A DNA stretch of 64,000 nucleotides from Sphingomonas sp. (GTDB lineage Bacteria > Pseudomonadota > Alphaproteobacteria > Sphingomonadales > Sphingomonadaceae): NCBI GenBank assembly GCA_017418975.1, contig JAFOMG010000017.1:806001-870000 (forward strand), given 5' to 3'. Made by a program: the position numbers and the translations under genes. Under the pieces are notes generated by a model that had not been told where the DNA came from, searched no databases, and saw nothing but the letters and a program-made list of their open reading frames with translations. Below are positions 1 to 7,449 of the stretch, piece after piece; the stretch's first letter is position 1; each line of letters starts with the position of its first letter.

Positions 1-58
1 ATAATATTATGTCTAAACGCAACACACGGAAACGAATCAAAAGATAGAAGGAACATAA

Positions 59-520
59 ATGCGATTCGACGATATCGACGTACGGATCCTCGGCCTGTTG
101 CAGGACAATGGCCGCATGACCAATGTCGAGCTTGCCGAACGCGTTGGGCTGACGGCGCCGCCCTGCCTCAGGCGGGTGCGGGCCCTGGAGCAGCAGGGGG
201 CGATCACCGGCTATCATGCCGCGCTCGATCCGGCCGCGCTGGGCTACAACCTCACCGTGTTCGCCATGGTGAGCCTGAAGAGCCAGGCGGAAGCAGACCT
301 GCGCGCCTTCGAGCAGATGATGGCGGACATTCCCGAAGTCCGCGAATGCCACATGCTCAATGGCGAGATCGATTTCATCCTGAAGATCGTCGCCCCCGAC
401 CTTCAGAGCTTCCAGCACATCCTGACGACGCGGCTCACTCCGGCGCCGAACGTCGAGCATGTGAAGACCTCGCTCACCATCCGGACGTCCAAGGCGCTGC
501 CCGGCGTGCCGGTCGCCTGA
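59..520 (+). CDS. Lrp/AsnC-family transcriptional regulator
   Basis: A 153-residue protein of the usual Lrp/AsnC length. Residues 4-60 form the N-terminal winged helix-turn-helix (RILGLLQDNGRMTNVELAER, then a recognition helix with PPCLRRVRALEQQG). Residues 65-145 form the alpha/beta RAM effector domain, ending in VKTSLTIRTSKALP, close to the leucine-responsive regulators. Family members bind DNA as octamers and sense amino acids. The ATG is preceded by AGAAGGA at good spacing and by an AT-rich stretch at the window edge (1-10) that could be a promoter or an Lrp site. Lrp genes often regulate a divergent neighbour, which here would lie outside the window. The family call is secure; the regulon is unknown. 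Confidence 0.93.
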   Translation: MRFDDIDVRILGLLQDNGRMTNVELAERVGLTAPPCLRRVRALEQQGAITGYHAALDPAALGYNLTVFAMVSLKSQAEADLRAFEQMMADIPEVRECHMLNGEIDFILKIVAPDLQSFQHILTTRLTPAPNVEHVKTSLTIRTSKALPGVPVA

Positions 521-525
521 TACGA

Positions 526-553
526 GAAGGGGCGGCATCGCTGCCGCCCCTTC
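526..553. terminator. Bidirectional rho-independent terminator
   Basis: Perfect 11-bp GC-rich stem, GAAGGGGCGGC (526-536) with GCCGCCCCTTC (543-553), around a 6-base loop. It lies between the convergent ends of the Lrp gene and the TPR gene. The T tract is short on both sides, so it may serve both genes weakly. Confidence 0.7.
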
Positions 554-577
554 CCTGTTCGGCATGAGAAGCCGCGC

Positions 578-1834
578 TCAGCTGAGCGGCGGCGTGTCGA
601 GCGAGACCTGCCAGAGCAGCGCGACGTTGACGTACGGGCCGGTCTTCACCGCCTGGAACGCCGCTTTCGCCTCTTCCTTGCGGCCCAGACGCTGCAGCGC
701 GATGCCGCGGTGCAGGTTGATCTCATTGGCATCCGCGCCGCCCTTGGCGAGCGCGGCGTCATAGAGCTCGAGCGCGCGGGCATTGTCGCCGGCGGCGAGC
801 AGCGCGTCGGCATTGCCGGCGCCGCCCTGCTTGGCCAGCGTGTCGAGCGGCGGGCTGCTCTTCACGCCGGCCTGGGCCGCCGTGTAGGTGCGGTTGCCGT
901 CGGCATCGGTCGTCGGCAGCTTGCCGTTCTTGCGCCCTTCCTCGATCACCGAGATCGCTTCCCAGGGCAGGCCCGAGGACTGCGCCGCATAGGCATAATC
1001 GGCATAGTCGCCGCGATCGGCCAGCGAGTTCGTGATGCGGCGAAGGCGGTAGAGATCGATACGCTCGGTCTTGGCGGCGCGATCCGTGCCCTTGGCACCC
1101 TGGCCAAGCACTTCGATCGCCCAGCGCCAGTTCTTCACCGCCGGATAGTCCTTCAGATAATAAGCGAGCCAGTCATAGGTCGCCTCGCGATTGCCGCTGG
1201 CGGTCACCTTCGGGATGGCGAACTGGTACCAGGCCTCCGGCGCCTTCTGGCCCGTCGACTTGGCGAACTCGATGGCATTGCGCGCTTCGGCGGCCGCCTC
1301 GGCATTCTTGCCGGTGGCGGCGTAGGAATTCGCCAGCATCAGCGGGATGTCGACGTTCTTCTCGCCCAGCTGGCGGGCCTTGGTCATGTAGGTGATGACA
1401 TCGGCGTGCTTCTTCTGCGACGCCGCCGCCTTGCCGAGCAGGAAGTTCAGGCGGGCATTATAGGGCCCCACCGCGTCCGGCGCGCTGCGCGGGCTGGCCA
1501 CCAGCACCTGCAGCGGCGCGATCTGCCCGGCTTCATTGCCGCGCCCCAGCTCGAGCTGGAGACGCATCGAGGCCGCGAAGAACTTCTCGTCGTCATTCTT
1601 CGCCGCCGCCTCGGCGGCTGCGATCTGCGGCTCGGCAGTCGCCCAGTCCTTGGCCTTCACCGCGGCTTCGGCGGCGGCGGCGGGCTTGCGAAACTCGTCG
1701 CTGACCTGAAGCTGGTTCGCGGCCGGGGCGTTCTTGTCGTCCTTCTTCTTCTGCGCGGCGGCTGGAGCCACCGTCAGCGCAGTGGTGCCCAGCGACAGCG
1801 CGGCGGCCAGCGCGAGCTTGGAAGCGAAGTTCAT
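578..1834 (-). CDS. Secreted tetratricopeptide-repeat-like protein
   Basis: A 418-residue protein with a clear signal peptide (MNFASKLALAAALSLG, cleavage near APAAAQ-KKK). The rest is Ala-rich helical repeat. The clearest TPR pair is near the C-terminus, around residues 335-400 (ADALLAAGDNARALELYDAA and NLHRGIALQRLGRKEEAKAA). The frame is open further upstream, but this ATG has AGGAGAG in front of it and begins the signal sequence, so the shorter start was chosen. It is probably a periplasmic scaffold or assembly protein; no enzymatic motif is visible. Similar sphingomonad proteins are annotated only as TPR proteins. Its gene is convergent with the Lrp gene. Confidence 0.85.
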   Translation of the reverse strand: MNFASKLALAAALSLGTTALTVAPAAAQKKKDDKNAPAANQLQVSDEFRKPAAAAEAAVKAKDWATAEPQIAAAEAAAKNDDEKFFAASMRLQLELGRGNEAGQIAPLQVLVASPRSAPDAVGPYNARLNFLLGKAAASQKKHADVITYMTKARQLGEKNVDIPLMLANSYAATGKNAEAAAEARNAIEFAKSTGQKAPEAWYQFAIPKVTASGNREATYDWLAYYLKDYPAVKNWRWAIEVLGQGAKGTDRAAKTERIDLYRLRRITNSLADRGDYADYAYAAQSSGLPWEAISVIEEGRKNGKLPTTDADGNRTYTAAQAGVKSSPPLDTLAKQGGAGNADALLAAGDNARALELYDAALAKGGADANEINLHRGIALQRLGRKEEAKAAFQAVKTGPYVNVALLWQVSLDTPPLS

Positions 1835-2074
1835 GCGAAACTCTCCTAAACGGGGAAAGGGCGGGGCTTTCGGCGCACCTCTAGTTGCCCCACACGCGCC
1901 GTTCAAGCCGATCCCCGTCGGCGATGCCGGTTCTGCGATGAACGCCATTTTAACGGCCACGCCCTCCCTGAGGCAACGGAGGCTCCCGCCCGCGCGTCCC
2001 GTCCCGGGAATCCAACGGCCCGACCCGCAATTCGAACGCCTCGTCCGCAAATTTTGGTTGATGTGCGTTAACCC

Positions 2075-2092
2075 TGTGGATAAGCCTGTGGA
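2075..2092. promoter_or_regulatory. Direct repeat TGTGGA with one DnaA-box match
   Basis: TGTGGATAA at 2075-2083 is the exact reverse complement of the DnaA box TTATCCACA. TGTGGA recurs at 2087-2092, 12 bases on, about 36 bases before the MraZ-like start codon. MraZ proteins repress their own promoter through tandem G-rich direct repeats upstream of the gene, so the pair may be an operator. The spacing differs from the usual ~10-base period, so this is tentative. Confidence 0.3.
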
Positions 2093-2127
2093 CGGTACGA
2101 GTAACTCGTTGCGTTGGAAGGGGTAAA

Positions 2128-2637
2128 ATGAGTTCCCTGTATCTTGGGTGCGCGCTTTGCGAAGTCGATGCGGACGGCAATGTCCTGCTTGCCGACACCA
2201 TGGCCAGGGCGCTGGGTCTTCCCGCCCCCGAAGAGCCGCTGTTTCTCTCCACGCATGAGCGCGATCAGTGCCTGGTCGGCTATGCCAGGTCGCATCTCCA
2301 GGAAATTCGCACGCGCACCGAACGCTGGCGCCTCGCCGACGAGGATGCCGGCCGCGATGCGCAGCAGCATCACCAGCGCATGCGCCGGCTGTTCGGCATC
2401 GTCGAAGTGGCGCCGCGCAGCGAGCGGGGACTGACGCTCCCAGCGGTGATGCGCCATCTCGGCCGGATCGAGAGCATGGCGCTGATCGTCGGCACCGGCG
2501 ACCGGTTCGAGATCTGGAATCCGCGGCTCGCAGTGACGCATGTCGACAGCCGGTTCCGCGAGCTCGTCAGCTGGCAAGTGACGCATCGTCACTTGCCCCG
2601 CGCCGGCTCGCGCCGCGCGCGCCCGGCTCGCCGCTGA
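2128..2637 (+). CDS. Divergent MraZ-like (SpoVT/AbrB-fold) regulator
   Basis: A 169-residue protein that follows the MraZ pattern. The first AbrB-like half has YLGCALCEVDADGNVLLAD and later ERDQCLVGY. The second half has GLTLPAVMRHLGRIESMALI and GTGDRFEIWNP, equivalent to the MraZ motif VGxGxRxEIW. Both signature DxxGR motifs are altered (DADGN and SERGL), and the Arg-rich C-terminal tail (SRRARPARR) is extra. MraZ represses the division/cell-wall cluster and normally sits just before rsmH; here no dcw gene is present, so this is probably a stand-alone paralog. GGAAGGGG precedes the ATG. It is translationally coupled to the next gene through TGATG. Confidence 0.72.
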   Translation: MSSLYLGCALCEVDADGNVLLADTMARALGLPAPEEPLFLSTHERDQCLVGYARSHLQEIRTRTERWRLADEDAGRDAQQHHQRMRRLFGIVEVAPRSERGLTLPAVMRHLGRIESMALIVGTGDRFEIWNPRLAVTHVDSRFRELVSWQVTHRHLPRAGSRRARPARR

Positions 2638-3107
2638 TGGGGGCGCTGCGCTGCCGGCTGCTCGGCCATGCCGCGATGCCGACGCACTATCGCAGCGGCG
2701 AGCGGGAATTCTCGCTGTGCATCCGCTGCGGCGACGATCTGCTCCGCGCGACCGGAGCCGAGGATTGGGAAGAGGTTCCTGCCGGGCAGAAAGTGGTCTG
2801 GCGGCGGCGCGACCGGGGCGGAAGCGCCGCGGCGGTTGCCGAGCGTATGGCCCTGCCCCCCGCCCCGCGTCGCCATCGCCCGCGCAACGAAGCGCCGGTC
2901 GAGATTCGCGGTCAGCGGCGCGCCCGCCCGCGCCGCGCCGGCATGACGATGCTGCTGGGCCTGACCGGCCGCTTCGTGATGGCCAGCATCTTCGATCGCC
3001 TGCGCCGCCCGGCCCGGCCCGCGCTACCGCCAATGCCTCTGCTGCCGGCACCGGGCCGGATTACAGCAGCTTCTCGATCTCGGGGCCAATCGCGTCGGGG
3101 CTGGTAG
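2637..3107 (+). CDS. Small CxxC zinc-ribbon-like hypothetical protein
   Basis: A 156-residue reading frame whose ATG overlaps the MraZ-like stop codon (TGATG), implying translational coupling. The N-terminus has the pattern CRLLGH, about 14 residues, then CIRCG, resembling a short treble-clef or zinc-ribbon site. It is followed by acidic EDWEEV, a basic RRRDR patch and a long Arg/Pro-rich tail. The tail runs 47 bases into the end of the convergent peroxidase gene. The conserved-looking part is residues 1-50; the tail is low complexity. I cannot name a family. The frame is supported by the coupled start and the Cys pattern rather than by homology. Confidence 0.55.
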   Translation: MGALRCRLLGHAAMPTHYRSGEREFSLCIRCGDDLLRATGAEDWEEVPAGQKVVWRRRDRGGSAAAVAERMALPPAPRRHRPRNEAPVEIRGQRRARPRRAGMTMLLGLTGRFVMASIFDRLRRPARPALPPMPLLPAPGRITAASRSRGQSRRGW

Positions 3108-3540
3108 TCGGCGCGAACCGCTCGACCTTCGTGCCCGTCCGATCGACGAGGAACTTGGTGAAGTTCCACTTGATCCCCTTCGAACCGAGCACGCCCGGGG
3201 CGGCGCGCTTCAGCGCATCGAACAGGGGCGCGGCATCGGGGCCGTTGACGTCGATCTTGGCGTAGACCGGGAAGGTCACGTCATAGGTGAGCGAGCAGAA
3301 GCTGGCGATTTCCGCCGCATCGCCCGGCTCCTGCGCGCCGAACTGGTTGCAGGGAAAGGCGAGCACCGAGAAGCCGCGGTCCTTGTACGCGCGATGCAAC
3401 GCCTCGAGCCCGGCATATTGCGGGGTGAAGCCGCATTTGGAGGCGGTGTTGACGATGAGCAGGACTTCGCCGGCGTGATCGGCAAGCGTGGTCTCCTCGC
3501 CGCCGGGCTTGCGGACGGGAATGTCGGTGATCGCGTTCAT
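3061..3540 (-). CDS. Glutathione peroxidase (thiol peroxidase type)
   Basis: A 159-residue protein of standard bacterial length. It has the peroxidatic Cys36 in NTASKCGFTPQY, the Gln66 motif FPCNQFG, and Trp125-Asn126 in KWNFTKFLVD, which together make the Cys-Gln-Trp-Asn catalytic tetrad. It reduces H2O2 and organic hydroperoxides in the cytoplasm; Cys enzymes of this group commonly use thioredoxin more than glutathione. The ATG overlaps the stop of the upstream acetyltransferase (ATGA), so it is the last gene of the lolC-lolD-lepB-GNAT-gpx run. Confidence 0.93.
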   Translation of the reverse strand: MNAITDIPVRKPGGEETTLADHAGEVLLIVNTASKCGFTPQYAGLEALHRAYKDRGFSVLAFPCNQFGAQEPGDAAEIASFCSLTYDVTFPVYAKIDVNGPDAAPLFDALKRAAPGVLGSKGIKWNFTKFLVDRTGTKVERFAPTTSPDAIGPEIEKLL

Positions 3541-4133
3541 GCGGCCTCTCCTTCATAGCGGGCCATCAATAGCTCGATATTGCGGCGAACGCCGGGCCAT
3601 TCCTGCGCGAGGATCGAATAGACCACGCTGTCCCGCATATGCCCCTTCAGGATCAGGTGGCCGCGCAGCACGCCGTCCATCCGCGCGCCCAGCCGCTCGA
3701 TCGCGCGGCGCGAGGCCTGATTGAGGAAATCGGTGCGGATCTGCACGCAATTCACCTGAAGCACCTCGAAGGCATGGCGAAGCAGCAGATACTTGGCCTC
3801 GGTGTTGAGCCCGGTGCGCTGGACGCGCGGCGCATAGAGCGTGCCGCCGATCTCTACGCGGCGATGCCCCTCGCTCATCCGCAGGAAGCGCGTGGCGCCC
3901 GATATCCGCCCCTCGGCGTCGAGCACGGTGAAGGGCAGCCCCCGCCCCACCGCCGCTTCATTCTCGATCCGGCCCATCCAGGCGTCGATGCTGGCCTCGT
4001 CCGGCACGGTCGTGTGGAAGAGATGGCGGAGCCCGGCAAAGGCCAGGAGCAGATCGGCACGATCCGCGCGGTCCATCGGACGCAGCGTGACGTGACGGCC
4101 GGAGAGCGTCGGGATCTCGCGCCAGGCGGTCAC
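3537..4133 (-). CDS. GNAT-family N-acetyltransferase (RimJ/RimL type)
   Basis: A 198-residue protein. It begins WREIPTLSGRHVTLRPMDRA, the usual RimJ/RimL N-terminus, followed by SGATRFLRM, then the core strand-helix RVEIGGTLYAPRVQRTGLNT and EAKYLLLRHAFEVL. The C-terminal half carries the typical NQASRRAIERLGAR motif. The GTG start at 4133 overlaps the lepB-like stop codon (GTGA) and fits the domain boundary; longer in-frame extensions run into lepB. These enzymes acetylate N-termini, small amines or antibiotics; the substrate here is not predictable. Its stop overlaps the peroxidase start. Confidence 0.85.
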   Translation of the reverse strand: MTAWREIPTLSGRHVTLRPMDRADRADLLLAFAGLRHLFHTTVPDEASIDAWMGRIENEAAVGRGLPFTVLDAEGRISGATRFLRMSEGHRRVEIGGTLYAPRVQRTGLNTEAKYLLLRHAFEVLQVNCVQIRTDFLNQASRRAIERLGARMDGVLRGHLILKGHMRDSVVYSILAQEWPGVRRNIELLMARYEGEAA

Positions 4134-4795
4134 TTGTCGATCCTGGCGATCGGACGATCGAAGCGGCCCGGGCGCTCCATCGACCAGGATATGAAATCGA
4201 CGCGCCCAAGCGCATCCTTCGCCGGCAGCATGCCGACACCGAAGCTGTCGCGCGGGAACCGGCTGTCCGAGCTGTTGTCGCGATTGTCGCCCATCACGAA
4301 GAGGTGCCCGGCGGGAACGACGACGGCGGCGAAATCGTCCTGGGGCGTCGCACGCTGATCCAGGATGGCATGCGGCTGCGCCTCCCCCGGAAATTGCTCC
4401 AGCAGTTTCCGGGCGGGCACGCCCGGCTCGCCGGCGATTTCCGTGCCGATCTGCTTCTGCGGCACCGGCCTGCCATTGATCGAGACGATACCGCCCGCCA
4501 GCGCGACACTGTCGCCGGCAAGGCCGACGACGCGCCCGACGCGCATCTCCTCGCCCAGTCGATAGACGATGACCTCGCCCCGTGCCGGCCCCTGCGGGCC
4601 GATATCGCGCGGCGAGAATCGATCGCCGATCTGGAGCGTAGGCTGCATCGATTGGGAGGGAATGTAGAGCGAGCGAAGCTGGCGCCCGGGGTCGAAGGCA
4701 TGCCGCGCCACCGGCCAGGCAAACCAAGCGCCTGTTGCCAGCACGAGCGCTCCGAGCCCCAGGGTGATCGGGATCCAGCGCTCGCGATGCTTCAC
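4130..4795 (-). CDS. Signal peptidase I family protein lacking the canonical Lys
   Basis: A 221-residue S26-family protein with one N-terminal membrane helix (residues 8-28). The nucleophile motif [10 protein letters not shown] gives Ser49, and the C-terminal box [14 protein letters not shown] spans residues 168-180. In leader peptidases the general base Lys lies in box D (KRxVGLPGD). Here box D reads [10 protein letters not shown], so Gly87 sits where Lys is expected; the codon is GGG, read directly. No His replaces it as in the Sec11 type. The protein may be inactive, use a different base, or have a special substrate. It lies directly downstream of lolD (4-base overlap) and is coupled to the GNAT gene. 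A normal lepB is presumably elsewhere. Confidence 0.85.
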   Translation of the reverse strand: MKHRERWIPITLGLGALVLATGAWFAWPVARHAFDPGRQLRSLYIPSQSMQPTLQIGDRFSPRDIGPQGPARGEVIVYRLGEEMRVGRVVGLAGDSVALAGGIVSINGRPVPQKQIGTEIAGEPGVPARKLLEQFPGEAQPHAILDQRATPQDDFAAVVVPAGHLFVMGDNRDNSSDSRFPRDSFGVGMLPAKDALGRVDFISWSMERPGRFDRPIARIDK

Positions 4796-5466
4796 TCCAG
4801 ATGCCCCTCGTGCAGCCGCACCACGCGGTCCATCCGCGCGGCGAGGCGCTCATTGTGAGTGGCGATCAGCGCGGCCGAACCCTGGGTGCGGACCAGGCCG
4901 AGGAACTCGGCGAGCACCTTGTCCGAAGTCACTTCGTCGAGGTTGCCGGTGGGCTCGTCCGCCAGCACCAGCGCCGGCTTGTTGGCGAGCGCGCGGGCAA
5001 CGGCGACGCGCTGCTGCTCGCCGCCCGAAAGCTGGCTCGGCCGGTGCGCCAGCCGATGCCCGAGGCCCAGCGCGGTGAGCAGTTCCTCGGCGCGCTTGTC
5101 CGCATCGGCGCGCAGCGCGCCGTGGATCATCTGCGGCAGCACGACATTCTCGAGCGCGTTGAAGTCGGGCAGCAGGTGATGGAACTGATAGACGAAGCCC
5201 AGATGGTCGCGGCGCACGGCGGTGCGGCTCGGGCTGTCGAGCTGGGCGGCTTCCTTGCCGACGATGCGGATCGACCCCTCGAACCCGCCCTCGAGCAGGC
5301 CCACCGCCTGGAGCAGAGTCGACTTGCCCGAACCCGAGGGGCCGAGCAGCGCGACGATCTCGCCCGGCTGCACCGCGAGATCGATGCCGCGCAGCACCTC
5401 GATCGTCTCGCCGCCCTGGCTGAAGCTGCGCTTGAGGCCGTGCGTCTGGAGGACCGCTTCACTCAT
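4792..5466 (-). CDS. lolD: Lipoprotein-releasing ABC transporter ATPase LolD
   Basis: A 224-residue ABC ATPase of the MacB/LolD class. Walker [10 protein letters not shown] is at residues 42-50. The Q-loop region is [18 protein letters not shown], the signature is [15 protein letters not shown] from residue 146, and Walker B plus D-loop are [12 protein letters not shown]. The H-loop is ATHNERLA. FHHLLPxFxALENV is typical of LolD. It powers extraction of outer-membrane lipoproteins from the inner membrane to LolA. It overlaps the permease gene by 8 bases upstream and the signal-peptidase-like gene by 4 bases downstream. Confidence 0.95.
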   Translation of the reverse strand: MSEAVLQTHGLKRSFSQGGETIEVLRGIDLAVQPGEIVALLGPSGSGKSTLLQAVGLLEGGFEGSIRIVGKEAAQLDSPSRTAVRRDHLGFVYQFHHLLPDFNALENVVLPQMIHGALRADADKRAEELLTALGLGHRLAHRPSQLSGGEQQRVAVARALANKPALVLADEPTGNLDEVTSDKVLAEFLGLVRTQGSAALIATHNERLAARMDRVVRLHEGHLE

Positions 5467-6712
5467 AGCGCAGCACCTGCACCGGATCGGTGCTCGCGGC
5501 CTTCCACGCCGGATACAGCGTGGCGAGGAAGCAGAAGATCAGCGCCATCACGCAGATGCCTATCGTCTGGAATGGATCGGTCTTGGCCGGCAGCTCGGTC
5601 AGGAAGCGCATTTGCGGATCCCAGATATTCTGGCCGGTCACCAGCCCGATGAACTTCACCACCGCCTCGCGGAAAGTGATGAAGAGGAAGCCCAGCACGC
5701 CGCCCGCCGCCACGCCCAGCGCGCCGATCGTGGTGCCCACGGTCACGAAGATGCGCATCAGCCCGCCCCGCGTGGCGCCCATCGTGCGCAACACCGCGAT
5801 GTCCCGCGTCTTGGCGCGCACCAGCATGATCAGCGACGAGACGATGTTGAAGGCGGCGACCACCAGGATGATCGACAGGATGGTGAAGGAGACGGTGCGG
5901 TCCACCGCCAGCGCCTCGAACAGTTCGGAGTTCATCATCCGCCAGTCGGTGATCTGGCCGACGCCGCTCACCTTGTCGTTCAGCGGCTGGAGGATCTGCG
6001 CCACCCGGTCCGGATCGACGGTCTCCAGCTCGATCATCGAAACGCCGTCGCCGAGCAGCAGCAGCGTCTGCGCATCCTCGATCGGCATGACCGCGAAGAC
6101 CTTGTCGTAATCGTACACGCCCACTTCGAATATCGCGGCGACCTTGTATTTCACGATGCGCGGCATGGTGCCGAAGGGCGTCGCCGCCCCGGCGGGGTTG
6201 AGGATCGATATCTCGCTGCCCACCGTGGCCCCCAGCGATTCCGCCAGGCGCGAGCCGATCGCGACCTGCTCTCCGCCCGGCTTCAGGCTCTTGAGCGATC
6301 CGACGACTTCCTTGCCCTTCAGCGTGGGGTTGCTGAGGATGTCCTCCATCCGCATGCCGCGCAGCTGGATGAACTCGGCCCGGCCATTATAGGTGGCGAA
6401 GAGCGGCTGCTCGATCAGCGGCGTGGCGCTGGTGACGCCCGGCGTCTTCCGCGCCTCTTCCAGCACGGCGCGCCAGTTGCGCAACTGGCCGCCATAGCCC
6501 TGGACCACGGCATGGCCGTTCAACCCGGTGATCTTGTCGAACAATTCGGCGCGAAAGCCGTTCATCACACTCATCACCACGATCAGCGCGGCGACGCCGA
6601 GCATGACGGCGACAAGGCTGAATCCGGCAACGACGGCGATGAACGCCTCGCTCCGCCCGGGCAGCAGGTAGCGGCGGGCGATCATCCGCTCATAGCGTGA
6701 AATCAGCAGCAT
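5459..6712 (-). CDS. lolC: Lipoprotein-releasing ABC transporter permease (LolC/LolE family)
   Basis: A 417-residue MacB/FtsX-type permease. The cytoplasmic N-terminus ([20 protein letters not shown]) leads into TM1 ([20 protein letters not shown]), a large periplasmic domain, and three C-terminal helices around residues 275-400. The N-terminal motif and [16 protein letters not shown] are diagnostic of LolC/LolE. Alphaproteobacteria usually have one hybrid permease (LolF type) acting as a homodimer; the presence of only one gene beside lolD fits that. It is the first gene of the minus-strand run. The ATG was chosen because it starts the conserved N-terminal block. Confidence 0.93.
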   Translation of the reverse strand: MLLISRYERMIARRYLLPGRSEAFIAVVAGFSLVAVMLGVAALIVVMSVMNGFRAELFDKITGLNGHAVVQGYGGQLRNWRAVLEEARKTPGVTSATPLIEQPLFATYNGRAEFIQLRGMRMEDILSNPTLKGKEVVGSLKSLKPGGEQVAIGSRLAESLGATVGSEISILNPAGAATPFGTMPRIVKYKVAAIFEVGVYDYDKVFAVMPIEDAQTLLLLGDGVSMIELETVDPDRVAQILQPLNDKVSGVGQITDWRMMNSELFEALAVDRTVSFTILSIILVVAAFNIVSSLIMLVRAKTRDIAVLRTMGATRGGLMRIFVTVGTTIGALGVAAGGVLGFLFITFREAVVKFIGLVTGQNIWDPQMRFLTELPAKTDPFQTIGICVMALIFCFLATLYPAWKAASTDPVQVLRYE

Positions 6713-6789
6713 GCGGGTCTTGTAACTCGCCGAGAAAACAGGTCTCCGGCCGATCTAGGGCAGATGGCGGCGAATTCCTACTGCGAACC

Positions 6790-7030
6790 GCTATGTTGCC
6801 GATTCAACACAGGGTGAGACCAATCTGCGCCTACCCCTTGTAATGCCAGTGACAAAGCGGGTGCGGACGCTTAGCAAAACTCCTGTCGAAGCGCAGGCGA
6901 AAGGCCGTGGTTCGGGGAGGCCCCAAGCCCCGCTCGTAGGCAAGTACGAGTGTGCGGGCTGGGCCTGACAAAGGGGGCTGACGAGCATTCGTCACGCAGG
7001 CGCCCGGATCGGAAACGGTCCGGGCGTTTG
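6790..7030 (+). ncRNA. Candidate structured non-coding RNA ending in a terminator hairpin
   Basis: The 348-base gap between lolC and the PilZ gene has no credible reading frame but dense secondary structure on the plus strand. One long interrupted hairpin spans about 6918-6965: GGCCC pairs with GGGCC, AGCCC with GGGCT, and CTCGTA with TACGAG around a 6-base loop. A small stem (GACGA/TCGTC) lies at about 6980-6993. An 11-bp GC stem with a GAAA loop sits at about 6999-7025 and is followed by TTTG. This layout suits a small RNA with its own terminator. I tested it by eye against 6S, SRP, RNase P and tmRNA conserved motifs and found no convincing match, so no identity is given. Confidence 0.35.
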
Positions 7031-7060
7031 CCGTTTCCGGCCCTGGAAATCCGGCGTCTT

Positions 7061-7426
7061 TCAGCGCGGCTCCGAAAGCGGACGGTAGCTCGCCTGCTGC
7101 TCGGGCGTCGGCAGGCTCATGATGTGCGTGACTACGCCCGGGTGCAGCGGCGTAACGAATTGCAGGCCGGCCGCGGCGCGATTGCTCCAGACCACCCGGG
7201 CGGGCAGCGGCTTGAAGCCGGGCAGCCGCAGCACCGTCTCCATTCCCAGCTCGAGCAGGAAGCCCGTCTCGAGCCGGCAGCCCAGACGCGAAATCTCCAC
7301 CAGGCGCACGTCCTGGAAGCAGAAACGCGATTCCTTCACCGCCACGGCAATCGATACCGGCCAGCGCATCGCCTCACGCCGGTCCACGCCCTGCGTAATC
7401 TTCAGTCCTCTTCGATCACCACGCAT
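7061..7426 (-). CDS. PilZ-domain protein
   Basis: A 121-residue single-domain protein. The PilZ signature is visible: a basic DRREAMRWP block near residue 15 for the RxxxR motif, then VRLVEISRLGCRLE for the (D/N)xSxxG motif (here E-I-S-R-L-G), followed by LRLPGFKPLPARVVW and AAGLQFVTPL, the usual beta-barrel strands. PilZ domains bind cyclic di-GMP; the first Asp/Asn being Glu may weaken binding. The chosen ATG has a G-rich stretch upstream. It lies just downstream of the TadG-like gene on the same strand, so a link to surface structures is possible but not shown. Confidence 0.78.
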   Translation of the reverse strand: MRGDRRGLKITQGVDRREAMRWPVSIAVAVKESRFCFQDVRLVEISRLGCRLETGFLLELGMETVLRLPGFKPLPARVVWSNRAAAGLQFVTPLHPGVVTHIMSLPTPEQQASYRPLSEPR

Positions 7427-7449
7427 TCCCCAACCCCAACTCAGATCCC

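Noticed and set aside
2075..2083. Replication-origin signal (perfect DnaA box)
   Set aside because: Only one perfect box is present, with no cluster, no AT-rich unwinding region and no dnaA, hemE or parAB nearby.
6790..7030. 6S RNA, SRP RNA, RNase P RNA or tmRNA
   Set aside because: The conserved motifs of each that I can recall are not visible, so only an unnamed structured RNA is claimed.
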